64,000 nucleotides of DNA from contig OZ038454.1 of the NCBI GenBank assembly GCA_964036195.1, positions 7,006,001 through 7,070,000 on the forward strand, read 5' to 3'. The DNA comes from Sphaerolaimus hirsutus. Lineage: Eukaryota; Nematoda; Chromadorea; Monhysterida; Sphaerolaimidae. This document shows, in pieces, positions 38,501-48,553 of this stretch. Position numbers and translations under genes: made by a program. How positions within the stretch are numbered: position 1 is the first letter of the stretch; each line of letters begins with the position of its first letter. The notes under the pieces were generated by a model. That model ran no database searches, was not told the DNA's origin, and saw nothing but the letters and a program-made list of their open reading frames with translations.

Positions 38501-38852
38501 GCGACAGGAGACTGCCAAGGTGATATTTCACATCAAACTGCGAAAGCAATCATTTTGTGCAAATGTAACAAACTGTAAAAACCAGTCACTTTTTTGAAAA
38601 ATATACTTGTGTCCGGCTTTGTTTATTGAAAAACACGCCAATAAGTTTGCGGCTCACGCGACATTCGATGTGTTAAAATGTATTAGTAACTGTTGGCACA
38701 CTGCCAAACTGAACTGCGCGTGCAGTGTCAAGTCAGTGGATTCTAGGACGCACCTTCTTTATGTTGTAAATGCGAGTGAGCATGCCCGCCGTGCGCTCGT
38801 TCAGGATGATCAGCTTCTCTGCCAACTTCTGTTGCATCGCGTTGAGCGACAT
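23536..38852 (-). CDS. Hem: Hem/NCKAP1 (Kette, GEX-3), WAVE regulatory complex subunit
   Basis: Helical scaffold subunit of the WAVE complex that couples Rac signalling to Arp2/3 actin assembly. It has no catalytic residues. Twenty-six exons: 38754-38852, 38196-38306, 37741-37890, 35643-35785, 33999-34276, 33571-33667, 33077-33190, 32527-32716, 31991-32046, 31849-31923, 31181-31320, 30761-30856, 30533-30638, 30294-30426, 29862-29981, 29410-29597, 28939-29061, 28381-28508, 27890-28073, 27420-27569, 26453-26598, 25963-26084, 25587-25670, 24466-24582, 23921-24211, 23536-23670. Every junction keeps phase, giving 1191 residues (vertebrate NCKAP1 is about 1128). Family landmarks: N-terminal [14 protein letters not shown], then [78 protein letters not shown], and C-terminal [20 protein letters not shown]. 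Intron 7 is GC-AG (CCAG|GCACGT). Extra length is in a Gly-rich insert in exon 20 and an Ala/Gln-rich part of exon 16. The short exon 9 (56 nt) replaces a poorly conserved loop. Confidence 0.97.
23752..23826 (+). pseudogene. Degenerate tRNA-like sequence
   Basis: Shows TGGTAGCTCAGTCGGTTAGA (A-box), an anticodon stem TTCAC/GTGAA and GGTTCGAGTCC (B-box). The T stem and part of the acceptor stem do not pair, so this is a tRNA fossil or SINE head just 5' of the last Hem exon. Confidence 0.45.
25297..25462. mobile_element. CACACACTAGTTGACAT-family palindromic MITE
   Basis: Inverted ends CACACACGCTTGTTGACATC and GATGTCAACTAGCGTGTG around a self-complementary GATCCCAATTCAAAGC core. Copies at 41117-41491, 52044-52266 and 59001-59264 share ends near a GGGCCCAC context. 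Confidence 0.65.
28140..28351. mobile_element. TAGGGTTGA element filled with CGATATCGA words
   Basis: Begins TAGGGTTGACTTTTCGATAT and ends TCTCAACCCTA in Hem intron 18. The flanking octamers are only partly alike (GGCGAGGG and GACCAGGG), so the duplication has decayed or the ends are misplaced. Confidence 0.6.
28651..28891. mobile_element. GTGCCAGTCCCAGACC-family MITE
   Basis: Perfect inverted ends CTGGTGCCA and TGGCACCAG in Hem intron 17, with the family's inner words CTTGTGAAATGTCATGCGAA and complements. Same family as the intron-sized element at 701-1053. Confidence 0.65.
34385..35290. mobile_element. TAGGGTTCAAAC hAT-like MITE with CGATATCG arms
   Basis: Termini TAGGGTTCAAACGATAT and ATCGTTTGAACCCTA, exact duplication GTTGCGAG (34377-34384 and 35291-35298). 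Both arms (34400-34630 and 35080-35285) repeat CGATATCGATATTCGATAT. The middle is ordinary AT-rich DNA. It lies in Hem intron 4. Confidence 0.88.
36089..37683. mobile_element. CAGGGGTCTCC hAT-like element, host of later insertions
   Basis: Termini CAGGGGTCTCC and GGAGACCCCTG, exact duplication TGGACAAC (36081-36088 and 37684-37691). Inside are GATAGATAG words at both ends, GACGTAGCCAGG-type sequence (36495-36590) and the complete TAGGGTTGG element 36743-37416. It lies in Hem intron 3. Confidence 0.85.
36743..37416. mobile_element. TAGGGTTGG hAT-like MITE, nested
   Basis: Termini TAGGGTTGG and CCAACCCTA, exact duplication GTTGTGAA (36735-36742 and 37417-37424). Ends contain AAAAATCGATTTTT words. 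It sits inside the 36089-37683 element, so it is younger. Confidence 0.87.
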
Positions 38853-39992
38853 CTTGGCTCTGACACCGGATTCTCATTCGGGAATACCCCTTATATGAAG
38901 TTAGCAGCTGGCCAAAACAGTTTTTGGATACACTGTTTGTATACCGCCGTTGACGATAACCAAACGGCGGGCATGCTAGCGTGTCGGTCACCATTAGCGC
39001 GACCACAAAAAGCATTCCGCGGCCATTATTGATGTTTCGGACACACATTCTGTGCTCTTTACTCTCGTTCGTACAGTACATAAGTGTATCCAAATACAAA
39101 CTTGATCGTGGGCCAACTTCACATATTGACCACCCTTTTTCTTTTTATGTTGAAAGCAAGATTTGGATAGAAAGGGAAAAAGTCGAACAACAGTTAAAAT
39201 ACCACATAGACACCAACGCAAAAAAAAATTAAATACCCCAACCGGTAAATAAAGAACACAGCATCGGGCGGGAAAGCGCTGTAGCACGGTCTAGCCTTTT
39301 TGAAACACATTTGATGACAAGACACGACATCGAAACAGCATGATGCAATGTTTTGTTTTGAAGGCAAATTGTCCTTCGCATGCACCGCAGTCGTATGTTT
39401 TTGGATTCATAAAACGATGAAAACACCAATTACACCCCGTAAATTTGTACATAAGTACCCACAGAGTGTGGACATAAGTCTCACATTGACAAGGGCCGTC
39501 GCAAACGACATCCTTTATAAAGCTTTGTAGCAGGTGAGTGAGTCAAGTGAGCCATGGTGCAGTTCAAACACTTTGCATCCAATGAGCCTACAGCATGGGA
39601 CTTGGCACGTTCCGAATGGAACGCGTCCAGGACTGCACCGATCTGACACTCACTTTTTGCACTTTTTGAATTCGTTGGCGTTAAATAATGGGAGACTTTC
39701 TTTTTGTGAATAAATACTATTTACAATAACGTTTGTCTGTTTGACGTGTGAGCCCACGCGCAACTTCACTGAAAAAGCGCAAGTGAAACACAGCCACTAG
39801 ATAGCAGCAATTTGGCAAGCAATTGTGATTTTTTAATAAATAAATGGCCAACACGCAACTCCAAAAAAACAGCATTCACTGATTTTAACACACCAAAAAT
39901 TCATTCTCGCTGTCTTCATTATAAACATTCCCATGTGTAAATCCGCGTTAATAACCATAATCGACACAACAACTGGAACAGTAGCACACGCG
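38853..39992. other. UTP3-Hem intergenic region
   Basis: About 1.1 kb of ordinary sequence with no coding exon and no clear repeat. It must hold the Hem promoter and 5' UTR (left end) and the UTP3 3' end (right end). No TATA or other element is convincing. Confidence 0.55.
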
Positions 39993-42900
39993 TCACTGCA
40001 GGGGGACGCTGCTGACCAGGGTGGACTTGATGCCGCGCCGCTCGCCCGTGTACTTGTGCAGCTCGCGGCGCACCTCGGGCACCTGCGAGTGGCTTCAGGT
40101 AGATATACACTGAAGAGGTTGAGGTCAAAACCACATAGGTTAGGTATACACATGCATACAGGGATGGGTTTACATGCGTAATGGGCTCAACCCAACACAT
40201 ACTCCCAGTTGACAAAAATCTCATTTGGAATGTGTGGCGTCGACTTTACAGAGTCACGTTTGAGCAACAAAGGTTACGTCAAACACTTCAAAAATACCTT
40301 TAGCATTTGTCACCATCATATTGTACTCGCAACTTTTTACCCTCAAAATACCCCCCCCCCCCCCAATGAACCTGAGTGCGCTTGCGATAGGCGGCCTTTG
40401 CGTAGCTGCGCTTGAGCTTGACGCGCGAGTGCCGCTGCTGCCGCCGCCCCTTGTGCGGCGCCGCGCTGCCGCGCGCTATCTGCGTTGCGAAACAGTATTT
40501 TCAGACCGGCGCGCGTATAGTCGGTGTTTTATGACGTCACTGGTAGGATGCGTGTGGTTGTAACCCCTTGTTGAGGGCCACTCTCAGCCCTTGTAACATG
40601 ACCGCCCTGTATCAAATGTCGAACTTCAGGAAAGTGTCAAAAGTCTCATGTACGATGCCCTGCGAAATGGCAAATGATCGGTAAAAAATAAAATTTTAAA
40701 TTTTACAAGACTTTCGGATCTTTGCATGATATTTGACATTTTTCAGGGTATATGAATGGCACCAAGGCGTATATGCTTGGCAGCACCGTTCCAGGCACGT
40801 TTCCACCCGCTGCTATAACCTGTTGGCTGATGGCCCTGCCGCCAGCGCCATCCGTTTCCGTCAACTGCAGCTGGCCGTCGTCAACTGCCTGCTCGTGTTC
40901 GCTATGCTGCACAGCCTGCTGGCCCAGCTGCCCACGCGGCTCCTGTGTGGGTGAGGCGAGCAGCAGCGACAACTGGTTCAAGTCCAATGTACGCTCGCTG
41001 GTGCGCTGGTGTAGGAGGAGGATGTCGTCTTTGTAGTGGTGTAGAACTGCTGCAGCACGAGGGACTAGCTGCAAGGGGTGGGGCAGTGAGGGTGGCCAAT
41101 GGCCAGAACAATGACGCCACACACACTGGATGTCAACTGCTTTGGTGTCAACTCGATTTTAGTTCAATTTAGCTCGCGGGACAATTTTCAAGTGCACGTG
41201 TGGCTAAGTCCAAGAGGAATTTATATTGTCATGTGAATTTGAACATGGTTTCTAAGTCCATAAATGAAAAATTTACGAAGAACCATCGGCCCAGTTGACA
41301 TCTGGATGTCAACTGGTCCAACAGATTTTCGTCAATTTTTAGTTTATGGGCTGCGAACCCATGTTCAAATGCGCATGGCAATATAAATTCCTTTTTGACT
41401 TGACCGCACGTGCACTTGAAAATTATCCTGCGACCTAAATTGAACTAAAATCGAGTTGACACCGAAACAGTTGACATCCAGTGTGTGTGGCACCAATATA
41501 CCGTATTTGATCGAATAATTTCACATGTTGAATAATTCCGACCTGTTAGACGCGTGAGTGAGAATAAAGTATTTACCCCTCAAATAATTCCACCCCTTTA
41601 GGTACATGACAGATCTTTTTGTGTCCAACCAGGGGTCTCCTAGGGGGGGGGGCTGGGGGGGCTGCCAAAAATTTTGGCAAAATTTTTGGCTATCTATCCC
41701 CAAAATCGGCCAGCTATCTACCTATCTGGAGCGATTTTTGAAAAAATTTGCCTAAATTTTCGCTCAAAATCGCTAAGCTCCAGCTATCTATCCCTCCGGA
41801 GGAGCGATTTGCTATCTATCCAGCCCCTGCGATGGCCAAAATCTTGGAGACCCCTGTGTCCAACATGAATAAAAGTGTTATTTTGTTAATAAAAGAATAT
41901 TTCATGAAACGAGATGATAAAAAACATGAAAATTTTGACGAAATAATAATTCCCCTCCCTCTTGAATAGCCCCCCCCCCCAAAAAAAAAGTCAGACGAAA
42001 AAGTACTTTCCCAGCGGAATTATTCGGTCAAACATAAAAGACGCACGCGTAGCAGGCGAGCGAGCGCGGCGGCGCAAGGTTGCAGCTGTGCGTGCGCCCC
42101 ATCCCGCAGCAGCCACTTGAAGTACTGCGAGTACATGCCGAACCTGCGGGGGGGGGGGGAGACACATACAGTACAGGACACAATGACCGCCCATTGGATA
42201 GCAGCGTATGCACAATGGGTGCACTCACGAGAGCAGGATGCGCAGGGCGGCGAGTGCCGCTTGCAGCGCTGCGGACAGGGGGGTGCCTGCGGCGCCGCAC
42301 TGCTCCAAGATAGGCCGCAGCCAGTCGCCGTACTGTTCAGCTTCGTCCTGACTCAAGTATTGACATTTATTCATGATATTCATGTACTAAATATTCCCGG
42401 ACTCTGTAAAATGTCAAATGGCATACAAAGTTTTAAAAGTCAAGTAAAATTCACTGCTGTCAAATGACAAACAAACTGTGAAAAATTCAAAGAAAATTTG
42501 ACACTTTGCAAGACATTTGATATTTTACTGCATCTGGGAGGTTTCACCAGATGTTGAGCAAGTCTGCGTTCTAAATGAATTTCGTGTTACATGGTCATGC
42601 TCACAGGGAGCACTGACCAGTAACGATGGGAAACCCTCTCGAAAAAAGTATTTAAATTTTTAAGTATTTTTTCCAAAAAGACTTTTCGAATTTTCGAATT
42701 TTTCTGAAAATAGTTTTCGAATCTTCGAATTTAGTTTTCGAATTTTCGAATCTTTTTCATTACTTTTTGAATTTTAGAATCTTTTTGTAACTTTGCGAAT
42801 TTTTTTGCATCAATTTATTGCATTTTCGAATTTTTTGTCTGACTTTTGAATACATCTTTATGTTTTACAGTCTTACCGCTGTTACCGCATAAGTATTTTG

Positions 42901-44135
42901 GTTCTGCGGCTTCGAAAAATCCATGTTAATATGACATTGTTAGTTAAGTTTCTGCAGTTTTTATACATTTTGAACAATCACCAATCACCGAATCTTTTGA
43001 AAAAAATATATTTTTATGTATTTTTTTCATCATGTGATTAAAAATTCGAAAAGTCCTAAAAAATTCAAAAATTCGAAAACGTTTTCGAATTTTCGAATCT
43101 TTTTTGCCATCGTTACTGACCAGCAAGTGTGAATGTGCATCAATGGCTGCCATTAGTTGCCCGTGTCGTTTTTGTGTGCCTTGAGCCGCTTCGGGCTGGG
43201 CGACAACTGGCTGCTCTCCATCTTGTTCCTTCTGCTGCGGCTCCACCGCACTGGGGGATTGCGCCTGAAACAACGGATTTAGACATAGGAAAACGATAAA
43301 CACAGCGCGTCGATTCCATTTGATTTTGTAATACAGAGAATCCAAAATCGCCAAAAAATGGATAAATTCCAAAACTCGTCAACAAAATAGTTGATGCGCA
43401 GCGGGTCACCAACCAATTGCAGGTCAGCCGTGTAGTCGGTGGGCTGTATTTGTCGGGCGAGCTGCGCCTGCAAACTGGTCGCTTCAGCCTCCTCCAGCTG
43501 CGCCGCCTCCTCGTCAGACTCGCCCAACTCTGCGGTTGGGGGGGGGGGTGTTTTGGGAGCGTTTTAGGCGTCATGCGCCCCCCTCCCATCCATTGTGTTT
43601 GAGCGAAATAAGTGGTCAGCGCGAAAAGGAGCGGAGCCAAAGAATGTAGTTTTAGAACATGGCTAAAGGGTTAAACAACCTGCGCGCTGGTCGCCCGTGT
43701 AATCGGCATCGTAGAAGTCTCGCCGCCGCTTGCCCCAGCCCACCGCCCCCTCTGCGACAAAAACAACTTGGCAGTTACGTGTTACGCTGCTATACAGTTT
43801 TCGCACGTAAATATTTACTTATTTCGTTATGTATCTAGACAAGTCAATATTTCAACCTCAGAATTATGTTATACTCAGAATTATTTTTGAAATAAAATAA
43901 AATTTCATTTTATCTTAAAGTGCCAAATTAAACTCGAGCACAAATGGCAGGTGTCCGAGCAAGCGAAAAACACAAAACACACTCCACATAGATTACCTTC
44001 AACAGACTCTTCTCCACCGGTGTCAGATTCGTCGGACCCCGATTCGTCACTGCCACTGTGGTATTGTTGCAAATCGTCCTGTTCCATTTCGTCCGCGCTG
44101 CTGTCAGACTCGGACGAAGCCACCGGTAGAACTTC
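39993..44135 (-). CDS. UTP3: UTP3/SAS10, small-subunit processome protein (5' exon missing)
   Basis: Nucleolar protein of the small-subunit processome, needed for 18S rRNA maturation. Nine exons found: 43997-44135, 43680-43751, 43414-43529, 43121-43264, 42229-42347, 42047-42143, 40820-41068, 40372-40479, 39993-40082. Phases agree throughout; 377 residues are recovered against about 480 in homologues, so an N-terminal exon upstream of 44135 was not found. In order: an acidic tract (EVLPVASSESDSSADEMEQ), the family motif WGKRRRDFYDADYTGD, the Sas10/C1D-type helical domain (QLMAAIDAHSHLLDEAEQYG onward, then FGMYSQYFKWLLRDGAHAQ), RAISQQIARG, and a basic Sas10 C-terminal domain (SRVKLKRSYAKAAYRKRTQ, then VPEVRRELHKYTGERRGIKS). 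The 5' splice site at 43120 lies inside the target duplication of a hAT-like insertion. Confidence 0.86.
41117..41491. mobile_element. CACACACTGGATGTCAACTG palindromic MITE
   Basis: Ends CACACACTGGATGTCAACTG and its complement, with long inverted arms (TTTAGTTCAATTTAG near 41160 and complement near 41440). It adjoins UTP3 exon 40820-41068 on its 5' side. Confidence 0.65.
41630..41856. mobile_element. CAGGGGTCTCC hAT-like MITE, short copy
   Basis: Termini CAGGGGTCTCC and GGAGACCCCTG, exact duplication TGTCCAAC (41622-41629 and 41857-41864). This 227-bp copy is the compact form of the 36089-37683 element, inserted in TACCGTATT-family sequence (41504-42030) in a UTP3 intron. Confidence 0.85.
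42621..43115. mobile_element. TAACGATGG hAT-like MITE at a UTP3 5' splice site
   Basis: Termini TAACGATGG and CCATCGTTA, exact duplication CTGACCAG (42613-42620 and 43116-43123). Arms repeat TTTTCGAATTTTCGAA. The right duplication spans the exon/intron junction of UTP3 exon 43121-43264. Confidence 0.88.
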
Positions 44136-44850
44136 CTGCAGTGCAAAACGGTGAGAAAAGATAATTCGGCCACTGCAGCAGCGGTTGCGCACGCTGAACC
44201 CGGGTCAATGAAGCCCAGCCGAGAAGGTATTTACTTGTACTCGAAAAAACGTAACGAGTGAATAAATGCTTAAACGCTTTTACGTAGAGTTTTTGATAGT
44301 AATTGAGAAATACTACCTTCAAAGTAATTGAGTACAAAAAGCGTTCTTTTTTACAGATTGACGAAATGTTTTGAGAAATTGAAAAATACCACCTTCAAAG
44401 TTTACCTGCGAACAAGGAGCTTAATATGCAAATGGGTATATGCAAAAACCTCACTTTACCCGTGATTTTGCCGTTTCAAAAACGGCTCCTTTTTATAAAA
44501 ATAATTTTGAAAAAAGCATGCAGGGTGGTGAGCCACGGCGGTGTCGGACCCGCGCAGCGGGCATGCATTTGCATAGAACTGAAGACCACAGGGACGGCAA
44601 CCGAATTGACACTCACCAATGTTTTTTTTTGAATATTCGTTATGGTTTATGTTCTATGAACTCCTGCAATAACTGATAATTACATTGTTTACATATACCC
44701 AGAAAATAGTTCCGGTTTCAAACTAGGGTTCAAACGGGACCGCGGTCCCGGTACATGGTTCCGCAAAAAGTCGAGACTGGAGCGGTCCCGACACCCCAGT
44801 CCCGGTCCGACCTCCCAGTCCCGGTACCGGAATTATATAGCGGTCCCGAC

Positions 44851-46358
44851 TAGGGTTGGAAAAAAAACGTTTTTTTTAACTCGATGTTTTTTTAAAAAAA
44901 ACAACATTTTTTTAAATAAAAAACGTTGTTTTTTTAAAGCTAATAGATATGACCTTGTGTCAACATATATAGGTATATCAGACAGTGGCAATACTCTGTG
45001 ATGTTATATATGACCATATAATGGCTGTTGAGCCATGGAATAGGATTATAAGTGGTGATTTGTGTCAAAAATATCCATTTTTTTGTCGATACGTTCGTAT
45101 ATCACCTTATAGTCAAATGTTCGTGACTTCAGGTAGGGTTCAAACGGGATCCCGATCCCGGATCCCGTGAAATTCCGGGATTTTGCAGTCCCGATCCCGA
45201 TCCCGAAAACTTTCAAATCCCGATCCCGATCCCGAGAATCTCCCAAGTCCGGGATCCCGATCCCGGAAAAAATAGTGGAAATTATAAAAAGTGAAAAAAT
45301 GACATTTTTTGCGTGCAAAAATGTGAACGCAAACCCCCAGCGTCCATTTTATGTCACTTTTCTGGCATCCAACAGTGTTTTGAGACCTTTATGAGCAACT
45401 GTGAATGCCAGAACAGTGACGAAAATCTCTATCCTACCCCAATCCCGATCCCGAAAAAATGCCAATCCCGATCCCGTGACCCCAATCCCGGCCAATCCCG
45501 ATCCCGATCCCGAAATCTCAAAATACCAATCCCAATCCCGATCCCGAAACCCCAATCCCGATCCCGATCCCGAAAAGTCAATCCCGTTTGAACCCTAACT
45601 TCAGGTAAAGTTTGGCACGGAATAGTGATGAAACAAGGTTATAAAAGTTACTTTGGTTGTTACTTTGGGAGTGAAGTTACACACTGTGGAGGTACATGGA
45701 AGCACATTACCTCAATATTATATACTACACCGACATATGACGGCTTATTAACCCATGCTAGCATATATAAATGGATACTTTGATACTAAAAATGCCACAA
45801 AACCAATGATAACAACCACCAATGTCAATTTGTGTGTGAAATTGCGCGCAAGCGCGCAATTTCACACACAAATTGACATTGGTGGTTGTTTTCATTGGTT
45901 TTGTGGCATTTTTAGTATCAAAGTATCCATTTATATATGCTACCATGGGTTAATAAGCCGTCATATGTTGCTGTAGTATATAATATTGAGGTAATGTGCT
46001 TCCATGTACCTCCACAGTGTGTAACTTCACTCCCAAAGTAACAACCTCGTTTTATAACCTTGTTTGATCACTATTCCATGCCAAACTTTACCTGAAGTCA
46101 CAAACATTCGACTATAAGGCGATATACGAATGATATGTCGACGAAAAATGGATATTTTTGACACAAATCACCACTTATAATGCTATCCCATGGCTCCACA
46201 GACATTATATGGTCAAATATAACATCACAGAGTATTGCCACTGTCTGATATACCTATATATGTTGACACAAGGTTATATCTGGGAGCTTTAAAAAAAAAC
46301 GTTTTTTATTTTAAAAAAACGTTTTTTTATATAAAAAAAACGTTTTTTTCCAACCCTA
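44851..46358. mobile_element. 1.5-kb palindrome of two TAGGGTTGG elements
   Basis: Left arm 44851-45849 and right arm 45852-46358 are inverted copies of the 22140-22843 element core, meeting at GCGCGCAAGCGCGC (about 45845). The left arm is longer because of the nested insertion 45134-45597. The outer ends are TAGGGTTGG and CCAACCCTA, with no matching flanking octamers. Confidence 0.82.
45134..45597. mobile_element. TAGGGTTCAAACGGG element built of ATCCCGATCCCG words
   Basis: Termini TAGGGTTCAAACGGGATC and complement, exact duplication ACTTCAGG (45126-45133 and 45598-45605). The empty site is seen in the paralogous element at 22438-22445, which directly shows transposition with an 8-bp duplication. 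Confidence 0.92.
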
Positions 46359-46380
46359 GTCATGCATCACAAGAAAAATG

Positions 46381-48553
46381 TCATTCGATCGATCCATGTC
46401 CGTTGGAAGCACAGTGTTCATTGGCGCTTCCTTCACAAGAGTCACTTTTGGCCAGCTGCCAAGCGGGCGGTCCTGCGGACAAATTTCACAGAGTTTTCAG
46501 AATCTTCAGGTGAAATCGAGTTTCCCGTAAAATTTAGATGGCACCGCGACTTGTGGTGAACCGTAACATGATGCGAAGTATCTGTACCTGGTGCCGGTAC
46601 CACATTCACATCAGCGGTTGAGTTGCGCATCAAGTTCGGGTCTGAGTTCGCGGCTTGGTTGCCCCCTCTCAAGTTCTCGTTGGCACAGTTCCCAGCTATC
46701 AGTGGCGCCGGCGCGAACTGGCTCCTGAAATAGAGCATTTATATGTGGGTGCAGTGCAGCATTTATATGTGGGTCTGTGCGAAAACTACTGACACGGAAC
46801 ACGGGGAAAAAGATATTTTGGGTTATACATGAAAATTTTTCTTGTTTGACTTTCTTTTTTAGTATCGAGGAAATGGTATTACCGTACTAATACATACGTA
46901 ATCACAAAAAAATGCCAGTTGAAGATACAATACATAAAAATTTGATGCCTGCATCACAAAGTATTTTCAACACCCTTTGGCACTTACTTCACAGAGGTAA
47001 ATCTAAATAAAATACCTGGAAACACTGGAAAAAACACAATACCTCCCTTAGTGATAGAGTCAATCACAATGGAAAAAAATAGCAGAGATAAGTCACCTGC
47101 CAAGCAGGAGTCCCTTCAGGACAGTCATGTCGTTGCTCATATCAGCCAGTTGTCTGTGCACCTTCCCGCCCTCCACGGGTGCCAGTCCATTCTGAAAAAT
47201 CAGGGGACACTCATATTTGTGAGGTTCAGATTCCTGCATTTTCCACCAGTCCAGGTGCCAGTCCCAGACCCTGTAAAATGCCCTGTAAAATTTCAAATGT
47301 CATGCGAAGTGCCAAAAGTCATGGTAAAATGGCAAACTTAAAATGGCATTTTACACGGTCTGGGACAGCCCCCAGCTATTACTCTCTCATGAAAACTAGA
47401 AAAAGTGCAAATTAGCCAAACAGTTGACCTGTTGCAGCGTGTCCGTCAACTGCTGTAGCGCGCGGTCGTGCTTGTCCGTGCGCTCGATCAGTCGCTCCAA
47501 GGCGTCCATGACGAACTGCAAACTGTCAGTCAACTGCTGCGCCCGCTGCTCTGCCAGTTGCCGTCGCTGCTCCTCCGCTGGCACGATGCCAAACAACCGG
47601 GGTAGGACCCACCGCTGCGATGAGCAAAGTTAGTGAGGAGAAAACGGTTTTTGAAAGGTACCAGTGCTTAACAAGATGTTTTTCAATTGTTCCTTTTTAA
47701 ATCCTTCTGGCATCAGGGTCTCTTTTCTAAATTAGTAGCGAGCAGGTCACTTGAACGAGCATCCCTTGAACACCTTTTTTACACTTTTATGACAATATAA
47801 ATAGTTTAAAAAAATATATATATTTATCCACTCCGGATCCACCAGCCATACAACCCCGTGGCTCAAAGGTCGGAAATCCACTAAAAACCCCAGCACAAAG
47901 GCAGTACGGCGGCAGAGACAAACCGTAGCGAGTTTGTACGCGGCATATGTAGCAGCTGCCAACAGCAACACAGCACTGGGCCCGCCGCCAGCGACCCAGC
48001 CGCCTGGACGCCCAGCCAGCTGCACCGGGCCGCTGTGCCCTGTAAGCAAACTCTGTCGACCCGACATGTTTGTCGGGCTGCCCGACTCGTTACACACAAC
48101 CAGTTCAGAAGAATCGGGCTGTCCGAACAAAGTGCGCAGCAAATTGAATTGGGTACCTGCAGCGGGGCCAGTTGGCACAGTGCCAGCGGCCCGCCGCCTC
48201 GCCTCTGCGATCTCCGCCGCAGTGAGACCTTTGCTCTTGAGAAAAGCATCCTGCTCTGTTTGCGGGGTCGACTGCACGCGGTCGCCGCACAGGAACCGCA
48301 CTGCCGTCACCACCTGGAAGAATGATTTAAAAGCCTAACAGACTGCGGTTGAATATGTCCTATCCGTCTAATTCATTGGGCAGCATTGCAGTCTAGAACC
48401 GGACGTAAAAAGGGCGGGGTCAATTCAATTCACACTCTGGCACATTGCCAACCCAGAGCACGCCCCACTTGCCAAATCTTGACGCAATTGCAGCTGTGTC
48501 GGCCCATCACCGTCGCTTCGAGACACTTCCAGTGAATTTTGGCCCTCTGCCAT
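46381..48553 (-). CDS. PEX14: PEX14, peroxisomal docking protein
   Basis: Peroxisomal membrane docking factor for the PEX5 import receptor. Exons: 48527-48553 (or 48434-48553), 48157-48313, 47924-48039, 47429-47614, 47097-47191, 46588-46724, 46381-46472. Phases agree, giving 269 or 300 residues (vertebrates about 377). Exon 2 carries the conserved PEX5/PEX19-binding helix bundle (TAVRFLCGDRVQ, then AFLKSKGLTAAEIAEA). Exon 3 carries a hydrophobic segment (AVLLLAAATYAAYKLA). Exon 4 is a Gln-rich coiled coil (QRRQLAEQRAQQLTDSLQ). Exons 5 and 6 carry LKGLLLGRSQFAPAP, and the last exon PAWQLAKSDS, equivalent to the LKGLLLNRRQF and PSWQIPVKS stretches of vertebrate PEX14. The end of exon 1 is ambiguous because two phase-0 donors exist. 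The 117-bp intron 48040-48156 has no stop and is a multiple of three, so retained forms would stay in frame. Confidence 0.86.
47252..47374. mobile_element. GTGCCAGTCCCAGACC-family MITE
   Basis: CAGGTGCCAGTCCCAGACC at the left and GGTCTGGGACAGCCCCCAG at the right, in PEX14 intron 4. Read on the plus strand it starts AG|GT and ends CAG, the family pattern that could serve as splice sites, but here it is only part of an intron. Confidence 0.65.

Larger units (their letters stand above)
44136..46380. other. PEX14-UTP3 intergenic region
   Basis: Dominated by the palindrome 44851-46358 and, at 44724-44850, a TAGGGTTC-started piece with GGTCCCGGTACC words. The missing UTP3 first exon should lie in 44136-44720; a GC-rich patch at 44515-44585 was examined but has no fitting splice sites. 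Confidence 0.55.

Noticed and set aside
43414-43529. Longer UTP3 exon continuing past 43414 into LVGDPLRINYFVDEFW
   Set aside because: The GTTGGT donor at 43413 gives the correct phase to the next exon, and the continuation has no family similarity.
44426-44632. GC-rich patch as missing first exon of UTP3
   Set aside because: No donor fits the phase of exon 43997-44135, and the peptide does not resemble the UTP3 N-terminus.
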